Shown here in pieces: positions 56,924 to 64,000 of a stretch of 64,000 nt of DNA. Each line of letters opens with the position of its first letter. Position 1 is the first letter of the stretch. Made by a program: the position numbers and the translations under genes. The notes below the pieces were generated by a model. The model ran no database searches. It saw only the letters and a program-made list of their open reading frames with translations, and was not told where the DNA came from. This DNA is from Clostridium sp. MD294 (GTDB lineage: Bacteria; Bacillota; Clostridia; Lachnospirales; Anaerotignaceae), in the NCBI RefSeq assembly GCF_000364165.2, contig NZ_CP097810.1, positions 2,234,130 through 2,298,129 of the forward strand, written 5' to 3'.

Positions 56924-57186
56924 ACTGTATCACCTATCCTTTTTTTTACATATTTCCAATAACATAATACTATTTCTTATACCATTATATACTATTTTAG
57001 GCGAAAATAACAGTTTTATATACTATTTATTTACAAAATTTATGTACTACTTTATAATTATATACAATAGTACTATTAGCACAATACATTATAAAATAAT
57101 TGTATTATATTGATAAAATTGATATACTAAACATAATATAAAGTACATTTGTGTAATTTATTTCAGAAATAAAGGAGGAATTTGAT
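56924..57186 (+). other. Divergent promoter region before rtcB
   Basis: Very AT-rich, no gene. A candidate promoter for the plus-strand genes is TTGATA (57110-57115), 18-base spacer, TAATAT (57134-57139). The minus-strand promoter of the hydrogenase-chemoreceptor gene must also lie here. I found no sigma-54 box or RtcR-type site. Confidence 0.5.
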
Positions 57187-57243
57187 ATGTTCATAGAAAA
57201 AATAATGATGCAAAAAAACATTTATTATAAAATAGTAACTTAG
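57187..57243 (+). CDS. Candidate 18-residue upstream peptide of rtcB
   Basis: A short ORF, MFIEKIMMQKNIYYKIVT, with a perfect AAAGGAGG eight bases before its ATG. Its TAG stop forms the start of the next ribosome site (TAGGAGGAAATATG) of rtcB, so ribosomes ending here would be next to the rtcB start. It could be a regulatory leader peptide or the coupling device for rtcB. No homologue is recognised. The strength and spacing of the ribosome site argue against chance. Confidence 0.6.
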   Translation: MFIEKIMMQKNIYYKIVT

Positions 57244-57251
57244 GAGGAAAT

Positions 57252-58457
57252 ATGATAGAATTAAAAGGTAAATATAATGGAGCAAAAATTTTTACTGATG
57301 TTGTAGATGAAACATCTATTTCTCAAATTATGCTTTTGTTAAATCAACAATTTGTTTCTGATAGTAAAATAAGACTTATGCCAGACGTTCATGCTGGTGC
57401 AGGCTGTACTGTTGGTACAACTATGACAATTAAAGACAAAGTTGTGCCTAATTTAGTAGGGGTAGATATTGGTTGTGGTATGGAAACCATTAAAATAAAA
57501 GAAAAACATATTGAACTGCAACAGTTAGATAAAATGATATATCAAAAAATTCCATCTGGATTTGATATAAGAGAAAAAGCACACAGTTATTTTAACAAAA
57601 TAAATTTAGAGGAACTTTACTGTTATAAAAATATCAACCAAATTAGAGCAGAAAAAAGTTTAGGAACATTAGGCGGTGGCAATCATTTTATAGAAGCAAA
57701 TAAAGACAGTAATGGTAACATTTATATTGTTGTACATTCTGGAAGTAGACACTTAGGTTTGGAAGTTGCAAATTATTATCAATTAGAAGGTTATAAAGCA
57801 TTGAATGGTTGTTCTAAAAAAGATATTGATGACTTAATTGCAAATTTAAAATCACAAGGAAAAACAAAAGAAATTCAAAAAAGTATTACTACATTAAAAA
57901 ATACTAAAACGACATCTATACCTAAACAACTTGCTTATGTAACAGGAGATTTATTTACACAGTATATACACGATATGAAAATCATACAAAATTATGCACT
58001 ATGGAATAGAAAAGCTATGATTTATGAAATTGTAAAAGGTATGAAACTACATATTACAGAACAGTTTACTACTATTCATAATTATATAGACACAGATACT
58101 ATGATATTGAGAAAAGGTGCTGTATCAGCACAAAAAAATGAAAAATTGCTAATACCAATTAATATGAGAGATGGCTCTTTGATATGTATGGGCAAAGGAA
58201 ATGAAGATTGGAATTATTCCGCACCACATGGTGCAGGGCGATTGATGAGTCGTTCTGTAGCAAGACAATCTTTTACTGTATCAGAATTTCAAAATCAAAT
58301 GAATGGAATTTATACTACTTCTATCAATAAAAATACATTAGATGAGTGTCCTATGGCATACAAAAATATGGAAGATATTATAAATAATATTGGAGATACT
58401 GTAGAAATTATAGACGTTATAAAACCTATATACAATTTTAAAGCAGGAGAATATTAA
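57252..58457 (+). CDS. rtcB: RNA-splicing ligase RtcB
   Basis: 401 residues, the short bacterial form. RtcB joins RNA 3'-phosphate or 2',3'-cyclic phosphate ends to 5'-OH ends with GTP and manganese. Motifs: MPDVHAGAGCTVGTTM, VGVDIGCGMETI (metal cysteine), LGGGNHFIE, VVHSGSRHLG and APHGAGRLMSR, in which the His is the site of guanylation. No archease or RtcA gene follows. GGAGG precedes the ATG and overlaps the stop of the 18-codon ORF. Confidence 0.95.
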   Translation: MIELKGKYNGAKIFTDVVDETSISQIMLLLNQQFVSDSKIRLMPDVHAGAGCTVGTTMTIKDKVVPNLVGVDIGCGMETIKIKEKHIELQQLDKMIYQKIPSGFDIREKAHSYFNKINLEELYCYKNINQIRAEKSLGTLGGGNHFIEANKDSNGNIYIVVHSGSRHLGLEVANYYQLEGYKALNGCSKKDIDDLIANLKSQGKTKEIQKSITTLKNTKTTSIPKQLAYVTGDLFTQYIHDMKIIQNYALWNRKAMIYEIVKGMKLHITEQFTTIHNYIDTDTMILRKGAVSAQKNEKLLIPINMRDGSLICMGKGNEDWNYSAPHGAGRLMSRSVARQSFTVSEFQNQMNGIYTTSINKNTLDECPMAYKNMEDIINNIGDTVEIIDVIKPIYNFKAGEY

Positions 58458-58466
58458 TATAACCAA

Positions 58467-58507
58467 AAAAATCACTCTTGAATAAATAAAATTCAAGAGT
58501 GATTTTT
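58467..58507. terminator. Bidirectional terminator after rtcB
   Basis: 17-bp perfect arms (58467-58483 and 58491-58507) with a 7-base loop, A-run on the left and T-run on the right. Shared with the convergent SLH gene. Confidence 0.92.
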
Positions 58508-58527
58508 ATTATTTTACTGCCACCCAT

Positions 58528-60069
58528 TTAATGATATTGATTAAAATTTGTAATTAGTGTAACTGCTTCTGCTCTTGTTAATGTTTGTTTCGGAAGAAGC
58601 TTTCCATCTCTTCCAGAAATAAAACCTCTTTTTACACAAAATTCTAACATATCAATATATTTTTCATCACAATCATTATAATCAATAAATGTTTTTAAAT
58701 TTTCAGTATTATCTGGCTGTAACTTATTAGCATAACCAGAAGCACACTTTATAAAAAATGCAGCTTCTTCTCTTGTAATATTGTCATTTGGTCTAAAATT
58801 TTCACCAAAATATAAATTTAAAAAACTTTGTTTTTCTGATATAGAAATAAATTTAGTTGTAATGTATTCTTTCATAAAACTATTAATTTCATTTTTATAA
58901 ATAGAGTTATTTATATCATAAAACAGTTGTTCAGAAGTATTTTCTATATTTTTTGTATTGAAAATAAAAGAAATAAACTCCCCTCTTGTGATGTTTTTAT
59001 CAGGAAATACATTTTTTTCTGTATTGTAATCATATTTTATATAGCCATTTAAAATCATATTTACAAAATTCTGTTTTGACCAATGTTTTGAAATATCACT
59101 TTTATTTAACAAATATTGATACACTTCTGTAGTAATTTGATTATGATTTTGCTTTAAATTATAATTGCCATAATAATATGGATTTTGTTTTGTTTGATAA
59201 TATACAAAAGCAGTTAATACGTCTTCTATATATTGTGCTTGTTTTATATTTTCTCTTTGTACTTCATTATACAAAGTATCTATTATAGTATTTCCTTGTT
59301 TTATAAATCTACTGTCGTTGTCAATATCTATTCCCAAAATCATAGCACAGGTTACAACATTTGCAATTCTCTGTGTAGACCAACCATCTTCTTTATAAAA
59401 ATCAACTATTTTATTTAATATATTTTGTTTCCAATTTTGTATTTCTGTAGTACTTTCTACATTATTAATAGCAATCAAAGCATTTGTAATAGCTAATATA
59501 TTGTCATCATAATCATAGTTTAGTATAAACTCTAAAAGTTGTTTTTGTTCTGCTTGCGTTTTTTTACTATATTTATCGTGGCAGGTATATGCTGTAAAAG
59601 CAGCACAAACACTATTGATACCTTCTTGTTTTATTTTGTTTATATTTTCGCTGCCAAGCAAAGCATCTAATATAGAATATCCTGCTATACATTCCGCATC
59701 ATAGTATAATGAAGTAGAAAATATTATACTATCAGCAATTTGTTTTTTAGATAAACTACTAATATCACCTTTTAAATCTGCAATTTGAAATTGTAAATCA
59801 ATGTAAAATTTTTCTACATTATTTACTGTTTCTAAATTTACATTATAAGGCATTGCTGCAATATGAGCATCTCTTAATATTTTTGCAAGTATTATATTCT
59901 CATTATGATATGTTGAAATAAAATTTGCACTTTCATTTTTCATATTGGCAATAATTTTTTGAAATTTTACAGTATTCTGCTCATTTTGTTCCACTTGTGC
60001 AAAACATACATATGGTGTAAAACAAAACATCAAAACAACACTTAATAACTTTATAAACCACTTCATCAT
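58528..60069 (-). CDS. Cell-surface protein with SLH domains and a helical-repeat N-terminal region
   Basis: 513 residues from the ATG at 60069; GTGGGGG lies ten bases upstream, and an ATG three codons earlier is too close to it. Signal peptide at about 1-25 (cleavage after CFA). Residues 30-320 are helical with repeated 50-60-residue units (LLEFILNYDYDDNILAITNALIAI, FYKEDGWSTQRIANVVTCAMIL), reminiscent of prenyltransferase-like toroids. Three SLH units follow: NVFPDKNITRGEFISFIF, FRPNDNITREEAAFFIKCAS, and the last, ending KQTLTRAEAVTLITNF. It should be held on the cell wall through SLH-polymer contacts. No catalytic motif is evident. Confidence 0.85.
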   Translation of the reverse strand: MMKWFIKLLSVVLMFCFTPYVCFAQVEQNEQNTVKFQKIIANMKNESANFISTYHNENIILAKILRDAHIAAMPYNVNLETVNNVEKFYIDLQFQIADLKGDISSLSKKQIADSIIFSTSLYYDAECIAGYSILDALLGSENINKIKQEGINSVCAAFTAYTCHDKYSKKTQAEQKQLLEFILNYDYDDNILAITNALIAINNVESTTEIQNWKQNILNKIVDFYKEDGWSTQRIANVVTCAMILGIDIDNDSRFIKQGNTIIDTLYNEVQRENIKQAQYIEDVLTAFVYYQTKQNPYYYGNYNLKQNHNQITTEVYQYLLNKSDISKHWSKQNFVNMILNGYIKYDYNTEKNVFPDKNITRGEFISFIFNTKNIENTSEQLFYDINNSIYKNEINSFMKEYITTKFISISEKQSFLNLYFGENFRPNDNITREEAAFFIKCASGYANKLQPDNTENLKTFIDYNDCDEKYIDMLEFCVKRGFISGRDGKLLPKQTLTRAEAVTLITNFNQYH

Positions 60070-60441
60070 GTTATACATTCCCCCACTCTTTTATACAATA
60101 TAACAAATATAACACTTTTTACTAATTATATAGTATATAAATTTATACTGTCAATGCTATAGTCAAATATGTAAGAAATTTTTAAGTATTTTATTTCACA
60201 TAATAAAAGCATAATACATACTATCAATGTCATATTTATATTATAAATCGACACTACCTTCAAAACACATATAAACCTCGCACTTGTTACAGTCACATTT
60301 TCTAAATAAAAATTTAAAACAAATAGTATATTAAATATGCCAGCCTGTAAATAAAATAGAAACTCATCATTTATCAAATATTAACAATATTCTTTTTTTA
60401 CTTTCATCAAATCAATGCCCTTCGTTTTCATTATAACAATA

Positions 60442-60460
60442 TTGATTGATTTTGACTGAA
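60442..60460 (+). promoter_or_regulatory. Operator-like site 1 upstream of the fructose operon
   Basis: The 19-mer TTGATTGATTTTGACTGAA shares 16 positions with site 3 at 60658 and with site 2 (minus strand) at 60592. TTGATT (60442) and TATATG (60464-60469) with a 16-base spacer could be a promoter overlapping it. FruR/DeoR regulators bind repeated sites of this kind. Confidence 0.55.
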
Positions 60461-60521
60461 TATTATATGAAATAAATGTACTTTATTTTCATAATAAAAA
60501 TAGACTATACTTTTTATTTTT

Positions 60522-60559
60522 AAAGATATTACAGCAAATACTGTTGTAGTATCTTTTTT
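60522..60559 (+). terminator. Orphan terminator between two fru operator-promoter modules
   Basis: About 15 pairs (60522-60536 with 60542-60556, a few wobbles) and then TTTTTT on the plus strand. No plus-strand gene ends here: the SLH gene upstream runs the other way. It would end any transcript started near 60476. Confidence 0.75.
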
Positions 60560-60591
60560 ATTTGAAATAGCATTATAATAATACAGTTATT

Positions 60592-60610
60592 TTCATTTAA
60601 TATCAATCAA
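60592..60610 (-). promoter_or_regulatory. Operator-like site 2, inverted
   Basis: Read on the minus strand, TTGATTGATATTAAATGAA, sharing 16 of 19 positions with site 1. Lies about 60 bases before site 3, in the opposite orientation. Confidence 0.55.
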
Positions 60611-60657
60611 TATTGTGCATATATTACAATAAAAATTTAGTATATTTGTAACTGTTT

Positions 60658-60690
60658 ATGATTGATTTTAATTGAAAATGATGTTATATT
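60658..60690 (+). promoter_or_regulatory. Fructose operon promoter overlapped by operator-like site 3
   Basis: Site 3 is ATGATTGATTTTAATTGAA at 60658-60676. Within it TTGATT (60662-60667) is followed after 17 bases by TATATT (60685-60690), a good sigma-A promoter 25 bases before fruR. A repressor bound to site 3 would block the -35 box. Confidence 0.7.
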
Positions 60691-60714
60691 ATTAACAGAA
60701 GGAGGGAGAAGTAA

Positions 60715-61455
60715 ATGCTGACAGAACAAAGATACCAAAAAATAATGGATATAGTAGATAGTAAAAAAACAGTTACTGTATTAGAATTGGTTCAGAAATT
60801 AAATATATCAGAGTCTACAGTCAGACGAGATTTGGTATCACTTGATAAGTTAGGAAAACTTATCAGAGTGCATGGAGGTGCAACTGCCCTCGACTTACAA
60901 TATGAAATGACTGATGTAGGCATTGCTAAAAAAAGTACATTAAATTTAGAACAAAAACACATTATAGGCAAATATGCAGCAAAATTAATTGTACCTGGTG
61001 ATTTTGTATATCTTGACTCTGGTACAACTGTTGAAATTATGGCAGGTTATATTACAGAAAAAGAAGCAAATTATGTTACTAATTCTGTTTGGCAAGCAAA
61101 AGCATTATCAAAAAATAATATACCTGTAACGATTATAGGAGGTAATTTTAAAGCAATTACAGAAGCAATTATAGGTAGTGAAGCAGTAGAAAATTTACAA
61201 AAGTATCATTTTACAAAGGGCTTTTTCGGTACAAATGGCATAAGTGAAGTAGCACAATTTAGCACACCAGAAGCAAATGAAGCATCTGTAAAAAGAACAG
61301 CTATGTTGCAATGTAAAAAATCTTATGTTTTAGCAGACTCTAGCAAATTTAACATCGTTTCTGCAGTAACATTTGGTCATATAGAAAACAGTACCATTAT
61401 TACAACAAAATCAGCACCAGAAAATTATATCAACACCATATATGTAGAACAATGA
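60715..61455 (+). CDS. fruR: DeoR-family regulator of the fructose operon
   Basis: 246 residues. N-terminal helix-turn-helix (RYQKIMDIVDSKKTVTVLEL, LNISESTVRRDLVSLDKLGK, LIRVHGGA) and a C-terminal sugar-phosphate-sensing DeoR domain (DFVYLDSGTTVEIMAGYI, NSVWQAKALS, GFFGTNGIS). Relatives repress fru operons until fructose-1-phosphate binds. First gene of fruR-fruK-fruA, with AAGGAGGG before the ATG and three similar operator-like sites upstream. Confidence 0.93.
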   Translation: MLTEQRYQKIMDIVDSKKTVTVLELVQKLNISESTVRRDLVSLDKLGKLIRVHGGATALDLQYEMTDVGIAKKSTLNLEQKHIIGKYAAKLIVPGDFVYLDSGTTVEIMAGYITEKEANYVTNSVWQAKALSKNNIPVTIIGGNFKAITEAIIGSEAVENLQKYHFTKGFFGTNGISEVAQFSTPEANEASVKRTAMLQCKKSYVLADSSKFNIVSAVTFGHIENSTIITTKSAPENYINTIYVEQ

Positions 61456-61471
61456 AAGGTAGGCGAAAAAT

Positions 61472-62392
61472 ATGATTTATACCGTTACATTTAATCCCTC
61501 ATTAGATTACATTATTACAACAGAGCAACTTATCGCTGGAGAAATTAACAGAGTAACATCAGAACTAATACTTAGCGGAGGAAAAGGCATCAATGTTTCT
61601 ATTGTATTAAACCATTTAGGAGTAGAAAATACAGCACTCGGATTTGTAGCAGGTTTTACAGGAGAAGAAATCGAAAATGGTTTTAAAAGAAGTGGTGGAA
61701 AAAGCGATTTTATACATTTAGAAAAAGGACTTTCTCGTATCAATGTTAAAATCAAAGCAAAAGAAGAAACAGAAATCAATGGTATAGGGCCAGAAATCAG
61801 CGAAAAAGAATTACAGCAACTCTTTGATAAATTAGATACATTACAATCAGAAGACATATTGATATTAGCTGGAAGCGTACCTGCAACACTTCCTAAAGAC
61901 ATTTACGAAAAAATAATGTCAAAATTACAAAATAAAAGTATTAAAATTATAGTAGATGCTACAAAAGAATTACTTGTTAATGTCATGAAATATCAGCCAT
62001 TTTTAATAAAACCAAACAATCACGAATTAGGTGAAATATTTGGTGTGAAATTAAAAGGCGAGCACGAAATTATTACATATGCTAAAAAACTACAGCAAAT
62101 GGGCAATAATAAAGTAAATGTTTTGGTATCTATGGCTGGTGATGGTGCAATATTGGTAGGTGCCGATGGCGAAATATATAAAACACCTGCACCAAAAGGT
62201 ACTGTTGTAAATTCTGTAGGTGCTGGTGATAGTATGGTAGCGGGATTTACAGCAGGATATTTAAAAAACAATTCATTAGAAGAAGCGTTTTATATGGGTG
62301 TAGCAACAGGCAGTGCAAGTGCTTTTTCGAAATATTTGGCAACAAAACCAGAAGTAGAGGCAATATTAAAGACATTAAAAAGAGAAATATAA
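61472..62392 (+). CDS. fruK: 1-Phosphofructokinase FruK (PfkB family)
   Basis: 306 residues. It phosphorylates fructose-1-phosphate to fructose-1,6-bisphosphate with ATP. N-terminal YTVTFNPSLDYIIT, PfkB signature 1 in LSGGKGINVSIVLNHLG, LAGSVPATLPKDIYEKI, and signature 2 with the catalytic Asp in VNSVGAGDSMVAGFTAGYL. Sixteen bases after fruR. Tagatose-6-phosphate kinase is a close relative; the fru context settles it. Confidence 0.95.
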   Translation: MIYTVTFNPSLDYIITTEQLIAGEINRVTSELILSGGKGINVSIVLNHLGVENTALGFVAGFTGEEIENGFKRSGGKSDFIHLEKGLSRINVKIKAKEETEINGIGPEISEKELQQLFDKLDTLQSEDILILAGSVPATLPKDIYEKIMSKLQNKSIKIIVDATKELLVNVMKYQPFLIKPNNHELGEIFGVKLKGEHEIITYAKKLQQMGNNKVNVLVSMAGDGAILVGADGEIYKTPAPKGTVVNSVGAGDSMVAGFTAGYLKNNSLEEAFYMGVATGSASAFSKYLATKPEVEAILKTLKREI

Positions 62393-62420
62393 TATGACAA
62401 TTTGAGAGGAGGATATTTTT

Positions 62421-64000
62421 ATGAAAATTACAGAATTATTATCAAAAAATTCTATATTATTGGGAGCAGCACCAAAAAGTAAAGAGGAAGCCATTGATAC
62501 ATTAGTAGATTTAATGGAAAAAGGAGATAAATTAAACGATAGAGAAGGTTACAAAAAGGGAGTATTGGAGAGAGAAGCGAGCGGAACAACCGGTATAGGA
62601 GAAGGAATTGCTATTCCTCATGCAAAAGTTGCAGCGGTAAAAAATCCCGGTTTAAGTTCTATGACAGTACCAGAGGGAGTGGATTATGAGTCATTAGATG
62701 GCGAACCAAGTAAATTATTTTTTATGATTGCAGCTCCTGCTGAAGGTGGAGATGTACATATTGAAGTATTGCAAAGACTTTCTATGCTTTTAATGAATGA
62801 AAATTTTAGAAATGACTTGTTAAATGCTAAAGATGTTGATACTTATTTAGATATTATTGACAAAGCAGAAAGAGAAAAATTTGCAGAAGAATATGCTGAT
62901 GAAAAACCAGCCTCACAAAGCACTGGAGGATATGATGTATTAGCTGTTACAGCCTGCCCTACAGGTATTGCACACACATTCATGGCAGCAGAAAATTTAG
63001 CAACAAAAGGCAAAGAAAAAGGTATTTCAATCAAAGTTGAAACAAATGGCTCAGGCGGTGCTAAAAATGTATTGACAGCAGAAGAAATTAAAAATGCAAA
63101 ATGTATTATTGTTGCAGCAGATAAAAAAGTAGAAATGACACGTTTTAATGGTAAAAAAGTCATTGTTACAAAAGTTGCTGATGGTATTCACAAAGCTGAC
63201 GAATTGTTAGACAGAGCTATGGCAGGCGATGCACCAATATTTCATGCAGAAAGTGGTGCAGAAGAACAAACACAACAAAAAGGAAAAGGACTTCATACAG
63301 TATATGTTGATTTAATGAACGGTGTATCTAATATGTTACCATTTGTAATAGGTGGTGGTATTTTAATCGCATTGGCATTCTTATTTGATAATTATGAAAT
63401 CAATCCAGCAAATTTTGGTAGTAATACACCATTTGCAGCATTTTTAAAACAAGTTGGAGATAGTGCTTTTGCATTTATGTTACCTGTATTAGCTGGTTTT
63501 ATTGCTTCTAGTATAGGCGACAGACCTGCATTAGCAGTAGGTTTTGTAGGTGGATTTTTAGCAAAAGAAGGCGGCAGCGGATTTTTAGGAGCATTAGCAG
63601 CAGGATTTATAGCAGGCTATTTGATATTATCACTAAAAAAAGTATTTGACAAACTTCCTCAAAGCTTAGAAGGTATCAAACCTGTATTGCTTTATCCTCT
63701 TTGTGGTATATTACTAATAGGTGTAATTATTATATTTATTATCAATCCAATAGTAGGTGCCATAAACACAGCATTATTTAATGGTTTAAATTCAATGGGT
63801 TCCTCTAGTAAAATATTGCTTGGCATTATATTAGCTGGTATGATGTCTATTGATATGGGAGGCCCAATAAATAAAGCAGCTTATGTATTTGGTACAGCAT
63901 CTATTACAGAAGGCAATTATGAAATGATGGCAGCCGTTATGATAGGCGGCATGGTTCCCCCTCTTGCCATTGCATTAGCAACAACATTCTTTAAAAATAG
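62421..64000 (+). CDS. fruA: PTS fructose transporter FruA, EIIABC (3' end cut by window edge)
   Basis: 526 codons are read without a stop up to the edge; full length is usually about 620-650. EIIA domain at 1-150 with the phosphorylated His67 in GIAIPHAKV. EIIB domain at about 170-270 with Cys179 in TACPTGIAHTFMAA. EIIC follows from about 290 with many membrane segments (LMNGVSNMLPFVIGGGILIA, MLPVLAGFIASSIGDRPALA, GMMSIDMGGPINKAAYVF). It takes up fructose and delivers fructose-1-phosphate to FruK. GAGAGGAGG precedes the ATG. Confidence 0.95.
   Translation, partial: MKITELLSKNSILLGAAPKSKEEAIDTLVDLMEKGDKLNDREGYKKGVLEREASGTTGIGEGIAIPHAKVAAVKNPGLSSMTVPEGVDYESLDGEPSKLFFMIAAPAEGGDVHIEVLQRLSMLLMNENFRNDLLNAKDVDTYLDIIDKAEREKFAEEYADEKPASQSTGGYDVLAVTACPTGIAHTFMAAENLATKGKEKGISIKVETNGSGGAKNVLTAEEIKNAKCIIVAADKKVEMTRFNGKKVIVTKVADGIHKADELLDRAMAGDAPIFHAESGAEEQTQQKGKGLHTVYVDLMNGVSNMLPFVIGGGILIALAFLFDNYEINPANFGSNTPFAAFLKQVGDSAFAFMLPVLAGFIASSIGDRPALAVGFVGGFLAKEGGSGFLGALAAGFIAGYLILSLKKVFDKLPQSLEGIKPVLLYPLCGILLIGVIIIFIINPIVGAINTALFNGLNSMGSSSKILLGIILAGMMSIDMGGPINKAAYVFGTASITEGNYEMMAAVMIGGMVPPLAIALATTFFKN

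Noticed and set aside
60126..60377. 83-codon ORF upstream of the fructose operon on the minus strand
   Set aside because: No ribosome site; the region reads as AT-rich spacer between the SLH gene and fruR.

Overview
The window is AT-rich DNA (by eye well under 40% GC) from a motile, obligately anaerobic Clostridia-type Firmicute, perhaps a Lachnospiraceae relative. This rests on strong GGAGG ribosome sites, frequent TTG starts, the anaerobic (early-cobalt) cobalamin pathway, a sensory [FeFe]-hydrogenase homologue, four chemoreceptor-domain proteins, SLH and lipoprotein surface proteins, and PTS and BlaI/PadR/DeoR regulators. No species can be named. There is no rRNA, insertion sequence, prophage or CRISPR array; one tRNA (Leu, anticodon CAA) is present.

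Layout. 1-11912 (minus): one compact cobalamin operon reading [137-aa protein]-cbiD-[93-aa protein]-cbiF-cbiG-cbiH-cbiJ/E/T fusion-cbiA-cbiB-cobD-cbiP-cbiC, mostly joined by ATGA or TGATG overlaps and running off the left edge. 12067-15616: trxB, facing an orphan N6-adenine methyltransferase and a TPR-DUF2185 protein. 15733-18841: a BlaI repressor and M56 metalloprotease pair with two perfect BlaI-type operators. 18973-20800: a PadR-HAAS-membrane protein operon whose padR seems to start at ATA or ATT. 20846-28455: a DTD2/GEK1-type D-aminoacyl-tRNA deacylase, a PhzF-family protein, two chemoreceptors and a secreted GH5 cellulase. 28500-33144: livK-H-M-G-F branched-chain amino-acid importer. 34121-35857: an sCache chemoreceptor, followed by the remnant of a 5'-nucleotidase gene. 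36281-38708: pyrB-pyrC with a promoter, a 20-codon leader ORF and an attenuator-like hairpin. 38924-40853: small ORF, MORN-repeat lipoprotein, GNAT acetyltransferase, tRNA-Leu. 41005-46228 (minus): potassium uptake (ktrB, ktrA), SpoU rRNA methyltransferase, phosphoesterase, ADP-ribosylglycohydrolase, cyclophilin. 46399-49666 (plus): aroC, LUD protein, purine permease. 49905-54637 (minus): glyA, thrC, YgiQ radical-SAM protein. 55010-56923: sensory [FeFe]-hydrogenase fused to a chemoreceptor signalling domain. 57187-58457: 18-aa ORF and rtcB. 58528-60069: SLH surface protein. 60442-64000: fructose PTS operon fruR-fruK-fruA (fruA cut by the right edge), with three similar operator-like sites and an orphan terminator upstream.

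How the genes work together. The left 12 kb makes most of the corrin ring from cobalt-precorrin-4 onward and starts the lower-ligand arm (cobD, cbiB); cbiL, cbiK and nucleotide-loop genes must lie elsewhere. The chemoreceptors, a cellulase, the fructose PTS and the amino-acid importer suggest a swimming plant-polymer or sugar fermenter. The most unusual items are the hydrogenase-chemoreceptor fusion, the triple cbiJ-E-T fusion, the apparent non-ATG start of padR, and the short upstream ORFs before rtcB and pyrB.
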